From: a virus
DNA length: 58,253 nucleotides
Virus record (IMG/VR): IMGVR_UViG_3300021962_000125
Location: 1 to 58,253 of that record
Reading direction: 5' to 3' (one strand)
Positions 43,463 to 50,230 of this stretch are shown here, in pieces; within the stretch, counting starts at the first letter, position 1; the number at the start of each line of letters is the position of its first letter. The notes under the pieces are model-generated. The model ran no database searches. It saw only the letters and a program-made list of their open reading frames with translations, and was not told the DNA's origin. The position numbers and the translations under genes were made by a program.

Positions 43463-43490
43463 GGAGCACCCGCTAAATTGCAAGTGCCCC
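43463..43490 (-). terminator. Terminator-like hairpin
   Basis: On the minus strand GGGGCAC (43484-43490) pairs with GTGCTCC (43463-43469, one G-T pair) around a 14-base loop and is followed by TTTATT. It follows the stop of the gene at 43503. Confidence 0.6.
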
Positions 43491-43502
43491 TGTGGCAGTT
43501 TA

Positions 43503-43760
43503 TCAGGCGGAACGACGCTTGCTGGTTTTGGTAACTGTAGCAGGTTGCTCCACTACATCAGCAGGAGAAAGTTGTGCTTTACCAAACTCAATCAGTGTAT
43601 CAACAAACTTCAGAAATTGAAGAGTTGCAACACGAACTTTCTCACTTCCATTGTTCTCATTAAAGGAACGAATAAAGAATTGAACTACACCAACAACAAC
43701 CGCACTGATAGTAGCGATGTTCTTGACAAGAGTATCAACAAACGTCCAGTAAAAAGTCAT
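43503..43760 (-). CDS. Small membrane-anchored protein, 85 residues
   Basis: MTFYWTFVDTLVKNIATISA, then VVVGVVQFFI gives one membrane helix; the rest is helical with a basic end (TKTSKRRSA). It lies between a terminator and element copy 10, so it may be a single-gene transcript. The function is unknown. Confidence 0.75.
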   Translation of the reverse strand: MTFYWTFVDTLVKNIATISAVVVGVVQFFIRSFNENNGSEKVRVATLQFLKFVDTLIEFGKAQLSPADVVEQPATVTKTSKRRSA

Positions 43761-43798
43761 AGTTTGTGTTAGAAACTGCAGTGAGAGCGGTGCCTCAC

Positions 43799-43827
43799 AT
43801 CATAGATGCACTTTCAGGGGCCCAGTT
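43799..43827 (-). repeat. GGGCCC intercistronic element, copy 10
   Basis: Core GGGCCCCTGAAAGTGC with ATCTATGATGT after it; 39 bases before the ATG at 43760 and directly after the methyltransferase stop. With copy 11 it brackets the methyltransferase/nuclease pair. Confidence 0.93.
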
Positions 43828-44567
43828 CAATTCATCGCAGATAGTAGTGGATTGTTGATGCGATCTTGTGCGATCTTAAAGTATTTTTCCTCCATTTCAA
43901 TTCCAATGAACTTTCTGTTTGTATTCATACAAGATACACCAGTTGTTCCACTACCCATACAAGGGTCAAGAACAGTATCACCCTCATTAGAAAATGTGCG
44001 AATCAAATACTCATAAAGAGCAATAGGTTTTTGAGTTGGGTGATACTTACCTTCACTTTCAGCAGTCTTAAAATACAGGACACTACGAGGATACCTCAAT
44101 CCAGTATCATTTTTAACATGAACTGCCTTTGTCTGCACACCATAGGATTCAGTATCTCTCACAGCAGTTCCTTTATCATACGGTGTCCCTTGTGTCATTT
44201 GTGGATTGTATGTTGGTTGTTTCTTATAGAACACCACAATATCTTCATGAGCACGAAGCGGTTGCTTTTTGGCATTTAGATAACCAGTTGCCTTTGACTT
44301 TTCCCATACCATCGTATATCTGAAATCACGATAGTTTGAAGAAATCAAAACACTTGTAAATGGTTGTGCTGCTGTGGAGATAATGGCACAATTTGGCTTA
44401 CAGATGCGATCAATATGATCCCAAAATGTAGGGTAATCAATGATAGTATCCCATTCATTCCTCTTATTCAGAGTTCCGTATGGGAAATCAGTCAACAATA
44501 AATCAACGCTTTGGGGTTCAATCTGCCCCAAAACGTTGAACATGTTATCATTGAACAACTCAATCAT
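43827..44567 (-). CDS. Beta-class DNA (N6/N4) methyltransferase
   Basis: 246 residues from the ATG at 44567. The catalytic motif IV is TDFPYG (26-31, a variant of DPPY), and the AdoMet motif I DPCMGSGTTGV is near the C-terminus (201-211). This IV-before-I order defines the beta class (N6_N4_Mtase family), whose members methylate adenine N6 or cytosine N4. HPTQKP precedes motif I, as is usual. The ATG overlaps the stop of the upstream nuclease-like gene (ATGA). It could protect phage DNA from its partner or from host enzymes. Confidence 0.92.
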   Translation of the reverse strand: MIELFNDNMFNVLGQIEPQSVDLLLTDFPYGTLNKRNEWDTIIDYPTFWDHIDRICKPNCAIISTAAQPFTSVLISSNYRDFRYTMVWEKSKATGYLNAKKQPLRAHEDIVVFYKKQPTYNPQMTQGTPYDKGTAVRDTESYGVQTKAVHVKNDTGLRYPRSVLYFKTAESEGKYHPTQKPIALYEYLIRTFSNEGDTVLDPCMGSGTTGVSCMNTNRKFIGIEMEEKYFKIAQDRINNPLLSAMN

Positions 44568-45142
44568 TTCTTCAACCACTCCACAAACTTATTGACCTCT
44601 TGAATATCCAGTTGGAAATCGGTATTATACTCTTCCATGTAGATTGCACGGGTTGCGTTACGCTTTTTGTGCTTATTGACGATAAAGACATTCACCTCTT
44701 TACCAGTCATTTTCTTGAAATATGCACAATAATAATTGAAAGAATCTTGCGATACGCACTCTTGACCAGCAAGAATAGCATACTCTACATTATTAGGGAC
44801 ATCAGGAGATGCGTCCAATTCAATAAAGTCTAGCACAGCACGTTTGAGATAGCAAGCATCCAAATAGCACTTGGATTCAACTGCTTTTACCATCGCACCA
44901 TCGCGATAGATGTGCTTATCAACTTGAAGATTCTTGAGGCAAACACCATCAATCTCTTCAGTTCGCTTATAGTCATTCTTCTTTGCTTCAAGACTATTAT
45001 CAGCACAAATACGCTGAATAAAGTTCTCAAAGATTACACCAGATGCGTTTCTTGCTTTACCACCACCATCCTCTTTATGCAGGCGAGGAAGATCCTCAAC
45101 TTCAGCATTGTAAGCATCAATGATTAGATTGAGGTTAGACAT
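44564..45142 (-). CDS. Putative PD-(D/E)XK restriction-type endonuclease
   Basis: 192 residues from the ATG at 45142. An early Glu in a helix (Glu39, VIFENFIQRI) is followed by Asp75 (QVDKHIYRDG) and Glu89-Ser-Lys91 (VKAVESKCYL). This is the helix-Glu, Asp, ExK layout of PD-(D/E)XK type II enzymes. The segment after it (LKRAVLDFIELD) is a helix as expected. It directly precedes and overlaps a DNA methyltransferase gene, the usual type II arrangement. I do not recognise a named relative, so nuclease activity is inferred. Other PD-(D/E)XK roles such as host DNA degradation are possible. Confidence 0.58.
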   Translation of the reverse strand: MSNLNLIIDAYNAEVEDLPRLHKEDGGGKARNASGVIFENFIQRICADNSLEAKKNDYKRTEEIDGVCLKNLQVDKHIYRDGAMVKAVESKCYLDACYLKRAVLDFIELDASPDVPNNVEYAILAGQECVSQDSFNYYCAYFKKMTGKEVNVFIVNKHKKRNATRAIYMEEYNTDFQLDIQEVNKFVEWLKK

Positions 45143-45157
45143 GTAATCCAATGTTCT

Positions 45158-45186
45158 ATTAGTGATGCACTTTCAAGGGCCCAGTT
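45158..45186 (-). repeat. GGGCCC intercistronic element, copy 11
   Basis: Core intact, ATCACTAATAG after it; 16 bases before the ATG of the nuclease-like gene. Confidence 0.94.
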
Positions 45187-45363
45187 TCAATCGACGGGCA
45201 GTTGTGCTACACTTTTGCCCTTCTTATGATCATCAATAAACTTTCTTGCAGATGCTTCAGTCCTACACACTTTGAGTTGCTCTCCGTTGTGAATGATCAT
45301 CAGTTGATTACCATATGGAATGGCTGCATAGTTACCCTTACCGACAATAAATCCTTCTTTCAT
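45187..45363 (-). CDS. 58-residue basic protein
   Basis: MKEGFIVGKGNYAAIPYGNQ, then VCRTEASARKFIDDHKKGKS. A small strand-helix protein, coupled to the upstream gene by ATGA. The function is unknown. Confidence 0.74.
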   Translation of the reverse strand: MKEGFIVGKGNYAAIPYGNQLMIIHNGEQLKVCRTEASARKFIDDHKKGKSVAQLPVD

Positions 45364-45890
45364 ACTAGGAACCTCTTTTCATATTCAAGCAGATCAGATG
45401 GGGCAGGAATGATGTTGTCATCATATTCTACAGCAGTTTTCCAAGTTGCACCATTTTTTTGATACAATTTGATGCCAAGATGTTGATATTTGAGATGAGT
45501 TGGAATATGAACTTTGTAGTCGATTCCATTATTCTCTGTCAGCATACTTAAGCGTCTATTCTCATCCTTTGTAACAGTAATTGTGGAGCAGGACAACCAG
45601 AATAGATTCTCAAATACATCATAGTCTGACAGGTATTTGTCTGGATGATCCATAATCATTCGACCGATGAATTGCGGCGACAAACAGTGATCGTGAGTGC
45701 GCTCTACAGGATTATCCTTTGCTGTCTCACTTATCAGGCCAAGGTGATTGACTTGTCCACAATCAAACACACCAATGTAGTACAATCTTGTGATGGGTCG
45801 AAAGAAATCAGGATCTCCCCAGTTGTCTACATTTGCTGCCATTGAGTTAAATGTAGTTTGGCAGTATGCTTTCCAGTTCTTGGGGTTCAT
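45360..45890 (-). CDS. 176-residue protein with THDHCLSPQ motif
   Basis: MNPKNWKAYCQTTFNSMAAN, LYYIGVFDCGQVNHLG, then VERTHDHCLSPQFIGRMIMD and SCSTITVTKDENRRLSML. The clustered His/Asp/Cys of THDHC and the conserved Asn in KDENRRL resemble an HNH-type nuclease core, but the fit is weak. It lies just upstream of the nuclease/methyltransferase pair, separated by one small gene and element copy 11. No function is assigned with confidence. Confidence 0.75.
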   Translation of the reverse strand: MNPKNWKAYCQTTFNSMAANVDNWGDPDFFRPITRLYYIGVFDCGQVNHLGLISETAKDNPVERTHDHCLSPQFIGRMIMDHPDKYLSDYDVFENLFWLSCSTITVTKDENRRLSMLTENNGIDYKVHIPTHLKYQHLGIKLYQKNGATWKTAVEYDDNIIPAPSDLLEYEKRFLV

Positions 45891-45955
45891 TTTGAGAAAA
45901 ATTGGTGATTTGGTTGCGCTGGATGAGTTCTAGGTCGGTTGCAGTGAAATTGCAG

Positions 45956-45978
45956 AAAAATCAGGGTCTGACCCCTGA
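45956..45978 (-). terminator. Rho-independent terminator after GIY-YIG gene 2
   Basis: On the minus strand TCAGGG (45973-45978) pairs with CCCTGA (45961-45966), followed by TTTTT (45960-45956). A second small inverted repeat (GAGTC/GACTC) lies between it and the endonuclease stop. Confidence 0.78.
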
Positions 45979-46011
45979 TGGCCACTTGAGTCTTGAGTGA
46001 GACTCACCGCC

Positions 46012-46512
46012 TCATCTGTAAGGTTGACCCTTCTCTGCTTGTTTTCTTCTCCATTCTCTCATATAAAGAGCGTGAGGTGATACACTTTCTTCTGGTGCAT
46101 ATTTACCCTTGTTTGGCGGTATTCTACCTTTAAGACTTTCCTTCATTTTGACTATACTTTCTTGAGTATGTTTTCTTCCGTAGAAATGATTTTTACTTCC
46201 CATTCTACTTTGAGACATTCTACTCCTTGTTGTTTCCGTGAGAGTTGCTCCAGAAGTTCCATCACCACCATTAGTTCTGTTCCAAAGAATACCAGTTCCT
46301 AAATCTTTTCTACCCAATACATTGATTAGATAGATTTCGTGCTTAAATGCGTCCTCTTCGTTATCGAAATGTTTGAGGATTAAAACTCTATCTACTGGAG
46401 GAACAAAAACATATCCTTTGTGGTCTCTATATGCTCTTTTATCTTTTCCCTTACCAATGTAGTAAGGTGTTCCGTCCTCACGCAGATATGCGTAGGTGTA
46501 GTATTCTTTCAT
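46012..46512 (-). CDS. GIY-YIG homing endonuclease 2
   Basis: 166 residues. The GIY-YIG core is YTYAYLREDGTPYYIGKG (residues 5-22), with catalytic-type Arg near 26 (KRAYRDH) and Glu in AFKHEIYLINVLG. A NUMOD3-like stretch follows (RSRMSQSRMGSKNHFYGRKH) and the C-terminus is SVSPHALYMREWRRKQ. It is clearly paralogous to the endonuclease at 48751. It lies downstream of the helicase gene with its own late promoter, an inverted repeat at the start codon and a terminator, so it is a self-contained insertion. Confidence 0.92.
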   Translation of the reverse strand: MKEYYTYAYLREDGTPYYIGKGKDKRAYRDHKGYVFVPPVDRVLILKHFDNEEDAFKHEIYLINVLGRKDLGTGILWNRTNGGDGTSGATLTETTRSRMSQSRMGSKNHFYGRKHTQESIVKMKESLKGRIPPNKGKYAPEESVSPHALYMREWRRKQAEKGQPYR

Positions 46513-46513
46513 C

Positions 46514-46586
46514 GTAAGTCTTGGCGTGACTATTAGTATTTATAGCATAAATGTGGGACTTACGCAACCAATCCGCCAAGACTTAC
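46514..46586 (-). promoter_or_regulatory. Inverted repeat enclosing a late promoter before GIY-YIG gene 2
   Basis: Perfect 13-base arms at 46514-46526 and 46574-46586 flank TATAAATA (46544-46537 on the minus strand). The inner arm ends one base before the ATG. RNA arriving from the helicase gene would carry both arms and hide the start in a 13-bp stem. RNA started at the late promoter would lack the first arm. Confidence 0.8.
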
Positions 46587-46606
46587 TGTTGCTGCCCACA
46601 CTCTAT

Positions 46607-47794
46607 TTACCGCCGCACTACACTATCAACCATCTCACCTTTCTCAAACACAGCATCAACGACTCGCTGAAGTGCTCGCTCTGTAGATACTCCAACTTTG
46701 GAATATACAGGCACAACACAGAGACCGAACACCTTCTCTTTGCCACCAAGGCGAAGAACACGACCAATAGTTTGAGTCATTTCGATCACATCCATATTGC
46801 GAAGAAATACAACAGCTTCTAGTTCGCTCACATTGATTCCTTCACTCAAGATAGAGCGATGGAAGCAAACAAACTTCTTGTTAGGATCACGACCCCAAGC
46901 ATTGAGTGTATCAAAAAATACCTCACGATTCACCTTCTTACCATCAATAATCGCTCCAGTTTTTGAGGTGATATAGAGGTAAGAATAACCACGCTGATTT
47001 AGTTGGGCAGCACAGTCAGTATGAGACATCAGGTTGATAAGTTGCTTCGCAGACTTAACACAGACCAGGATTTTCTTGCAATCAATATCCTCCAGAGTAT
47101 CCATAAGATTACTACTATCACACTCTGCAGTTACCTGCTTCGGTGCAAGAACATCAAACTTCTTTGCTACAATTTTAGGAGCAATGATGTATCCACCATC
47201 AACAAGTTCAGGAGCAGAAACGCGACAGATAATGTCACCATAGACATCACGATCATTCATTCCAGGTTTAGAAGGAGTGAGCGAAGTCTTCCTAGTTGCA
47301 GTGAAGAAATAGCAGCGACGTGCATTAGCAGCAAAGTGTTCAGTCGCAGGGAAAAAGTGACGCTGAACGCTATTATGGGCTTCGTCAAAGTAAATCGTAT
47401 CCACATCAATTCCTGCCACTTGCAGACGTGACAGAGAGTTGTAGGTGGTTACAATCAGGCGATGACTGTCAGCATTAGCATCAACCCAGCGACGAATCTC
47501 ACGAGGGCGAGTAGAAGATTCGTGGTGAGTTTCGCCACTATGAACGTGGAATACTTTTGCGTTGGTGATAAACTCCAGGAACTCGCTGGAGAGTTGCTCT
47601 GCCAAGAGAATACGAGGAGCAACAACAACAATGGTCTGGGGAGTTTCAGACTGCAACTCACGCAGACAATCATAGATCATCTTCAGAGTCTTGCCACCAC
47701 CAGTAGGAACAATGACTTGACCTTTATCATGCTGTTGCATAGCAGCAACACCACGTTCCTGATGAGGGCGAAGATTGATCAGATGAGGAATCAT
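46607..47794 (-). CDS. SF2 DEAH-type helicase
   Basis: 395 residues. Motif I PTGGGKT (30-36), motif II DEAH (137-140), motif III FFTATRK (163-169) and motif VI QTIGRVLRLG near residue 345 give a complete superfamily 2 core with both RecA-like halves and no large extra domain. Similar short helicases occur in cyanophages; T4 UvsW (503 residues) is a functional comparison, not a proven orthologue. It likely unwinds DNA or RNA during replication or recombination. A TATAAT lies upstream at 47836-47841. Confidence 0.9.
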   Translation of the reverse strand: MIPHLINLRPHQERGVAAMQQHDKGQVIVPTGGGKTLKMIYDCLRELQSETPQTIVVVAPRILLAEQLSSEFLEFITNAKVFHVHSGETHHESSTRPREIRRWVDANADSHRLIVTTYNSLSRLQVAGIDVDTIYFDEAHNSVQRHFFPATEHFAANARRCYFFTATRKTSLTPSKPGMNDRDVYGDIICRVSAPELVDGGYIIAPKIVAKKFDVLAPKQVTAECDSSNLMDTLEDIDCKKILVCVKSAKQLINLMSHTDCAAQLNQRGYSYLYITSKTGAIIDGKKVNREVFFDTLNAWGRDPNKKFVCFHRSILSEGINVSELEAVVFLRNMDVIEMTQTIGRVLRLGGKEKVFGLCVVPVYSKVGVSTERALQRVVDAVFEKGEMVDSVVRR

Positions 47795-47835
47795 TACGAA
47801 TTACAGAGTTTCGGGTGGTTTGGTATCTAAAAAGC

Positions 47836-47871
47836 ATTATAGCACCCTTCCTGACGCTTGGAAAGGGTGCT
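47836..47871 (-). terminator. Hairpin with adjoining TATAAT between two early genes
   Basis: Arms AGCACCCTT (47863-47871 on the minus strand) and AAGGGTGCT (47841-47849) form a 9-bp stem with a 13-base loop. It is followed by ATAATGCTTTTT, so termination is possible but the T-run is offset. A TATAAT (47841-47836) overlaps the stem end and could be a -10 for the helicase gene. Confidence 0.55.
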
Positions 47872-47883
47872 GGTGGAGTTTAA

Positions 47884-48039
47884 TCAACCACCGAACATTT
47901 CATCAAACAACCAATCACCAGAACGCTCTTTTTCTTCCCAGACTTTGTTAGCGTTTGCTTCAATCATTGCTCGTTCAATCTTCATATCAATAGGGGAAAC
48001 TGTGCTGTACCAGGTTCCGTTGCGATCTTGCCAGAGCAT
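47884..48039 (-). CDS. 51-residue protein (MLWQDRNGTWYSTVSP)
   Basis: MLWQDRNGTWYSTVSPIDMK, a helical middle and an acidic-aromatic end DWLFDEMFGG. First gene after element copy 12 (21 bases) and closed by the hairpin at 47.84 kb, so it may be a one-gene unit. The function is unknown. Confidence 0.74.
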   Translation of the reverse strand: MLWQDRNGTWYSTVSPIDMKIERAMIEANANKVWEEKERSGDWLFDEMFGG

Positions 48040-48059
48040 TGTGTTGTGTGTCGTCTTAT

Positions 48060-48088
48060 ATTACTGACGCACTTTCAAGGGCCCAGTT
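48060..48088 (-). repeat. GGGCCC intercistronic element, copy 12
   Basis: Core intact, GTCAGTAATATAAG after it; 21 bases before the ATG at 48039. Confidence 0.94.
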
Positions 48089-48723
48089 TACTTACCAGGC
48101 GTGAGTGAGGATTGATATTCAGATGCTGGTTTCTCTTTCTTCTTCTGAAGATCTGCCTGCAATCTCTTACCAGTTCTTACAATTCTCTTTTTCTCTTCTC
48201 TAGTGTAAGGTCTCTTTTCTCCCTTTGGAAGTAGAGAACCTTTGATCATATGATCTTCTTTATCACCAGAAGTTTCTTTCTTTGCTGGTGCTTTCTTTGA
48301 GAGAAGTTGTGTTGCTTTCTTCTCTGCTTCTTTTGCTTTTGGTTTCTCTGCTGTTACAGTTTCACCTTTCTTTTTAGCAGCAATTCTAGCAAGTGCTGCT
48401 CTCTTTCTTTCTTCTTTAGCGGCAGCAGCTGCTTTTGCTTTTACATCAGCAGCACCTCTTTCTTTTTCAGGTTGCTGAACTCTTGTTGATGCTTGGCGTT
48501 GAGTTCCAATATCCTTTCTTTCTTTATATCCAGCAGGAACTCTCTTAACTTTACCAGTCTCGGGATCTTTGACTGATTTCATTCTTCTTTTTTCTGCTTC
48601 CGATTTCTTACGTTCAGCAGAAATACGACCACCTGCACCCATCGTGCGGATTTGCGAACCAGACATTACTTCTTTATCGTAAGTTGCTTCGCAAAGAGTC
48701 ATAAAATCGCTGAACGTAATCAT
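48088..48723 (-). CDS. Lys/Ala-rich basic late protein
   Basis: 211 residues. After MITFSDFMTLCEATYDKEVM and SGSQIRTMGAGGRISAERKK comes a long Lys/Ala/Glu-rich tract (AADVKAKAAAAAKEERKRAA style) of predicted single helix, then a basic linker. The N-terminus is of the late cyanophage type. The composition recalls histone-H1-like tails, so it may bind DNA, perhaps as an internal head protein; this is inference. A TCTAAATA late-like site is 24 bases upstream. Confidence 0.82.
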   Translation of the reverse strand: MITFSDFMTLCEATYDKEVMSGSQIRTMGAGGRISAERKKSEAEKRRMKSVKDPETGKVKRVPAGYKERKDIGTQRQASTRVQQPEKERGAADVKAKAAAAAKEERKRAALARIAAKKKGETVTAEKPKAKEAEKKATQLLSKKAPAKKETSGDKEDHMIKGSLLPKGEKRPYTREEKKRIVRTGKRLQADLQKKKEKPASEYQSSLTPGK

Positions 48724-48747
48724 CGGATGTTTAGAATAACTTTCTAG

Positions 48748-48755
48748 TATTTAGA
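48748..48755 (-). promoter_or_regulatory. Late-like promoter TCTAAATA
   Basis: Two-base variant of TATAAATA before the Lys/Ala-rich gene, overlapping the stop of the GIY-YIG gene. It is a weak match, supported by position only. Confidence 0.35.
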
Positions 48756-49269
48756 TTGTATCATTTTTTTGTTTTTTTCTATACTCTCTCATATAAAGTG
48801 CATGAGGTGTAACTTCATTGATTGGTTTTGTTTTTTTATTACGCAAGTTTTCTCTAAAATTTAATGAGTGTTTTATTCCTTTATTACCTTGTCCATTTTT
48901 ATTACCTTTCATTGCATCACTTAATTTTTTTCTTGTTTTATTGTTTACTTCTTTTCCTTTCAATTTATCACTTATTTTTAATTTTGTCTCATCTTTCATC
49001 ATAACGCCGCTGCCTCCTTCTCCACCATTTGTATGATTTTGCAATATTCCAGTACCAATATCTTTACGACCAAATAATGCTATCATATAAACTTCGTGAT
49101 TAAATGCTTCTTGCTCTGTTAAATTCTTTTTTAGAAATAACCTTCTTTCTTTTGGTGGTAGGTTTACATTGTGTTGCTTATCATTTATTCTTTTATTTCT
49201 TCCTTTACCAATGTAATAAGGAGTACCGTCTTCACGCAAATAAGCGTAAGTGTAAAAGTTGTTATTCAT
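48751..49269 (-). CDS. GIY-YIG homing endonuclease 3
   Basis: 172 residues from the ATG at 49269 (an upstream TTG is less likely). The core YTYAYLREDGTPYYIGKG is identical to that of the 46012 gene, followed by RRLFLKKNLTEQEAFNHEVY (catalytic-type Glu) and FGRKDIGTGILQNHTNGG. A Lys-rich NUMOD3-like region (KLKISDKLKGKEVNNKTRKK) follows, and it ends TPHALYMREYRKKQ. It has a late promoter, inverted repeat and upstream terminator of its own. The Asn/Lys/Ile-rich codon use looks more A+T-rich than its paralogue. Confidence 0.92.
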   Translation of the reverse strand: MNNNFYTYAYLREDGTPYYIGKGRNKRINDKQHNVNLPPKERRLFLKKNLTEQEAFNHEVYMIALFGRKDIGTGILQNHTNGGEGGSGVMMKDETKLKISDKLKGKEVNNKTRKKLSDAMKGNKNGQGNKGIKHSLNFRENLRNKKTKPINEVTPHALYMREYRKKQKNDTI

Positions 49270-49279
49270 TCTTGTCTTG

Positions 49280-49350
49280 AAGAGTCGCAATAATATTTAT
49301 ACAAGAAAAGAGGCATTTCTGCCTCCTCTCTACTTAAAGATGCGACTCTT
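49280..49350 (-). promoter_or_regulatory. Inverted repeat enclosing terminator and late promoter before GIY-YIG gene 3
   Basis: Perfect 10-base arms (49280-49289 and 49341-49350; minus-strand AAGAGTCGCA ... TGCGACTCTT) flank a terminator hairpin and TATAAATA (49301-49294). The inner arm lies 10 bases before the ATG at 49269. The layout repeats that of GIY-YIG gene 2 although the arm sequence differs. Confidence 0.78.
49303..49325 (-). terminator. Rho-independent terminator upstream of GIY-YIG gene 3
   Basis: On the minus strand GAGGCA (49320-49325) and TGCCTC (49310-49315) with a GAAA tetraloop, then TTTTCTT. It should stop most early transcripts from the 49.4-49.7 kb genes before the endonuclease. 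Confidence 0.82.
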
Positions 49351-49362
49351 AAGCATCATTAT

Positions 49363-49551
49363 TTATGAATCTTCTTTAGCACGACCCTTACTAACTCGGC
49401 CTGTTTCATAAAACCACTTAACACGTTCGCGTCTTGCAGTCAATAAAAGTTGATAAGATTCAGATTGCGAAGAAGAAAACTTAAAGTCTTGACGACGATA
49501 CGCTTCTTTCAGTTCGTTCAGATGAGGCAGAACATTTACAGTGTCAGTCAT
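49363..49551 (-). CDS. 62-residue helical protein
   Basis: MTDTVNVLPHLNELKEAYRR, then SYQLLLTARRERVKWFYETG and a basic end. A small conserved early family. It is followed by the terminator at 49.3 kb. The function is unknown. Confidence 0.77.
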   Translation of the reverse strand: MTDTVNVLPHLNELKEAYRRQDFKFSSSQSESYQLLLTARRERVKWFYETGRVSKGRAKEDS

Positions 49552-49556
49552 TTGTA

Positions 49557-49694
49557 TCAGAAATCAATGTTAGAGTTAATCAGTTTATTGAAAGATTTAG
49601 TATCTTCTTCTTCCTCAAAGAGATCTTCATTCATTTCTTCAACAAAGTCAAAGGAAGAAAACTCTTCAATTTGGAGATCATCAAAGCAGTCCAT
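49557..49694 (-). CDS. 45-residue strongly acidic protein
   Basis: MDCFDDLQIEEFSSFDFVEE, then MNEDLFEEEEDTKSFN. More than a third of the residues are Asp or Glu. Such acidic miniproteins can mimic DNA or bind host polymerase, but nothing here proves it. It lies 21 bases after element copy 13. Confidence 0.72.
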   Translation of the reverse strand: MDCFDDLQIEEFSSFDFVEEMNEDLFEEEEDTKSFNKLINSNIDF

Positions 49695-49714
49695 AAATCA
49701 GATGAGTTGCTTAC

Positions 49715-49743
49715 ATAACTGATGCACTTTCAAGGGCCCAGTT
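49715..49743 (-). repeat. GGGCCC intercistronic element, copy 13
   Basis: Core intact, ATCAGTTATGTAAG after it; 21 bases before the ATG at 49694. It separates a late-type gene (49748) from an early one. Confidence 0.95.
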
Positions 49744-49747
49744 TGAA

Positions 49748-49939
49748 TCAACGAGACAGAATTGCTTTCATTCTTGCACGCTTTGCTGCTTGTTGTGCTC
49801 TTGCTTCACCACCCAATTCCTGATGAACATGCTTAATTTGTGAAGTCTTTTGTGCTGCTTGACGCATTGCAACTTGCTTACTATAGAAATTGGGTTCCAT
49901 TTCTGGAGTTTGTTCCATAAATTGCTGAAACGTTTTCAT
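49748..49939 (-). CDS. 63-residue late-type basic helical protein
   Basis: MKTFQQFMEQTPEMEPNFYS, then AMRQAAQKTSQIKHV and ARAQQAAKRARMKAILSR. The opening resembles that of the 51-residue gene beside gp16, and an AATAAATA promoter is 20 bases upstream, so late expression and a virion role are likely. The function is unknown. Confidence 0.78.
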   Translation of the reverse strand: MKTFQQFMEQTPEMEPNFYSKQVAMRQAAQKTSQIKHVHQELGGEARAQQAAKRARMKAILSR

Positions 49940-49958
49940 TTTATCGACACTTTTTGAT

Positions 49959-49966
49959 TATTTATT
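49959..49966 (-). promoter_or_regulatory. Late promoter AATAAATA
   Basis: One-base variant of TATAAATA, 20 bases before the ATG at 49939. Confidence 0.6.
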
Positions 49967-50230
49967 TTATTCAAACTCAAAGGATCTATTTGATACTTTC
50001 ATGGGTGGAGTTTGATACTCTGGGATATTAGAAGATTCAACAAATACTTCTACTTTAGTCTCATCATTCCAGTGACGAATTACACCAGCAACGATGAAGG
50101 CATTGGTAATCAAATACGTCGCAAAAATAAAAGTTCGGATAAGTGCTACCTTATCCGACTCTTTATCACATTTACTTGCTTTTTCTCCCAAGGCTTTGGC
50201 CCACCATCTCCAAGCAGTTTTTTTCTTCAT
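49967..50230 (-). CDS. Membrane protein with AWRWWAKALGEKASK motif
   Basis: 87 residues from the ATG at 50230. A basic, Trp-rich N-terminus (MKKKTAWRWWAKALGEKASK) is followed by one membrane helix (FIFATYLITNAFIVAGVI) and an acidic tail. The N-terminal motif recurs in cyanophages. It overlaps the upstream gene by 59 bases. The function is unknown. Confidence 0.8.
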   Translation of the reverse strand: MKKKTAWRWWAKALGEKASKCDKESDKVALIRTFIFATYLITNAFIVAGVIRHWNDETKVEVFVESSNIPEYQTPPMKVSNRSFEFE

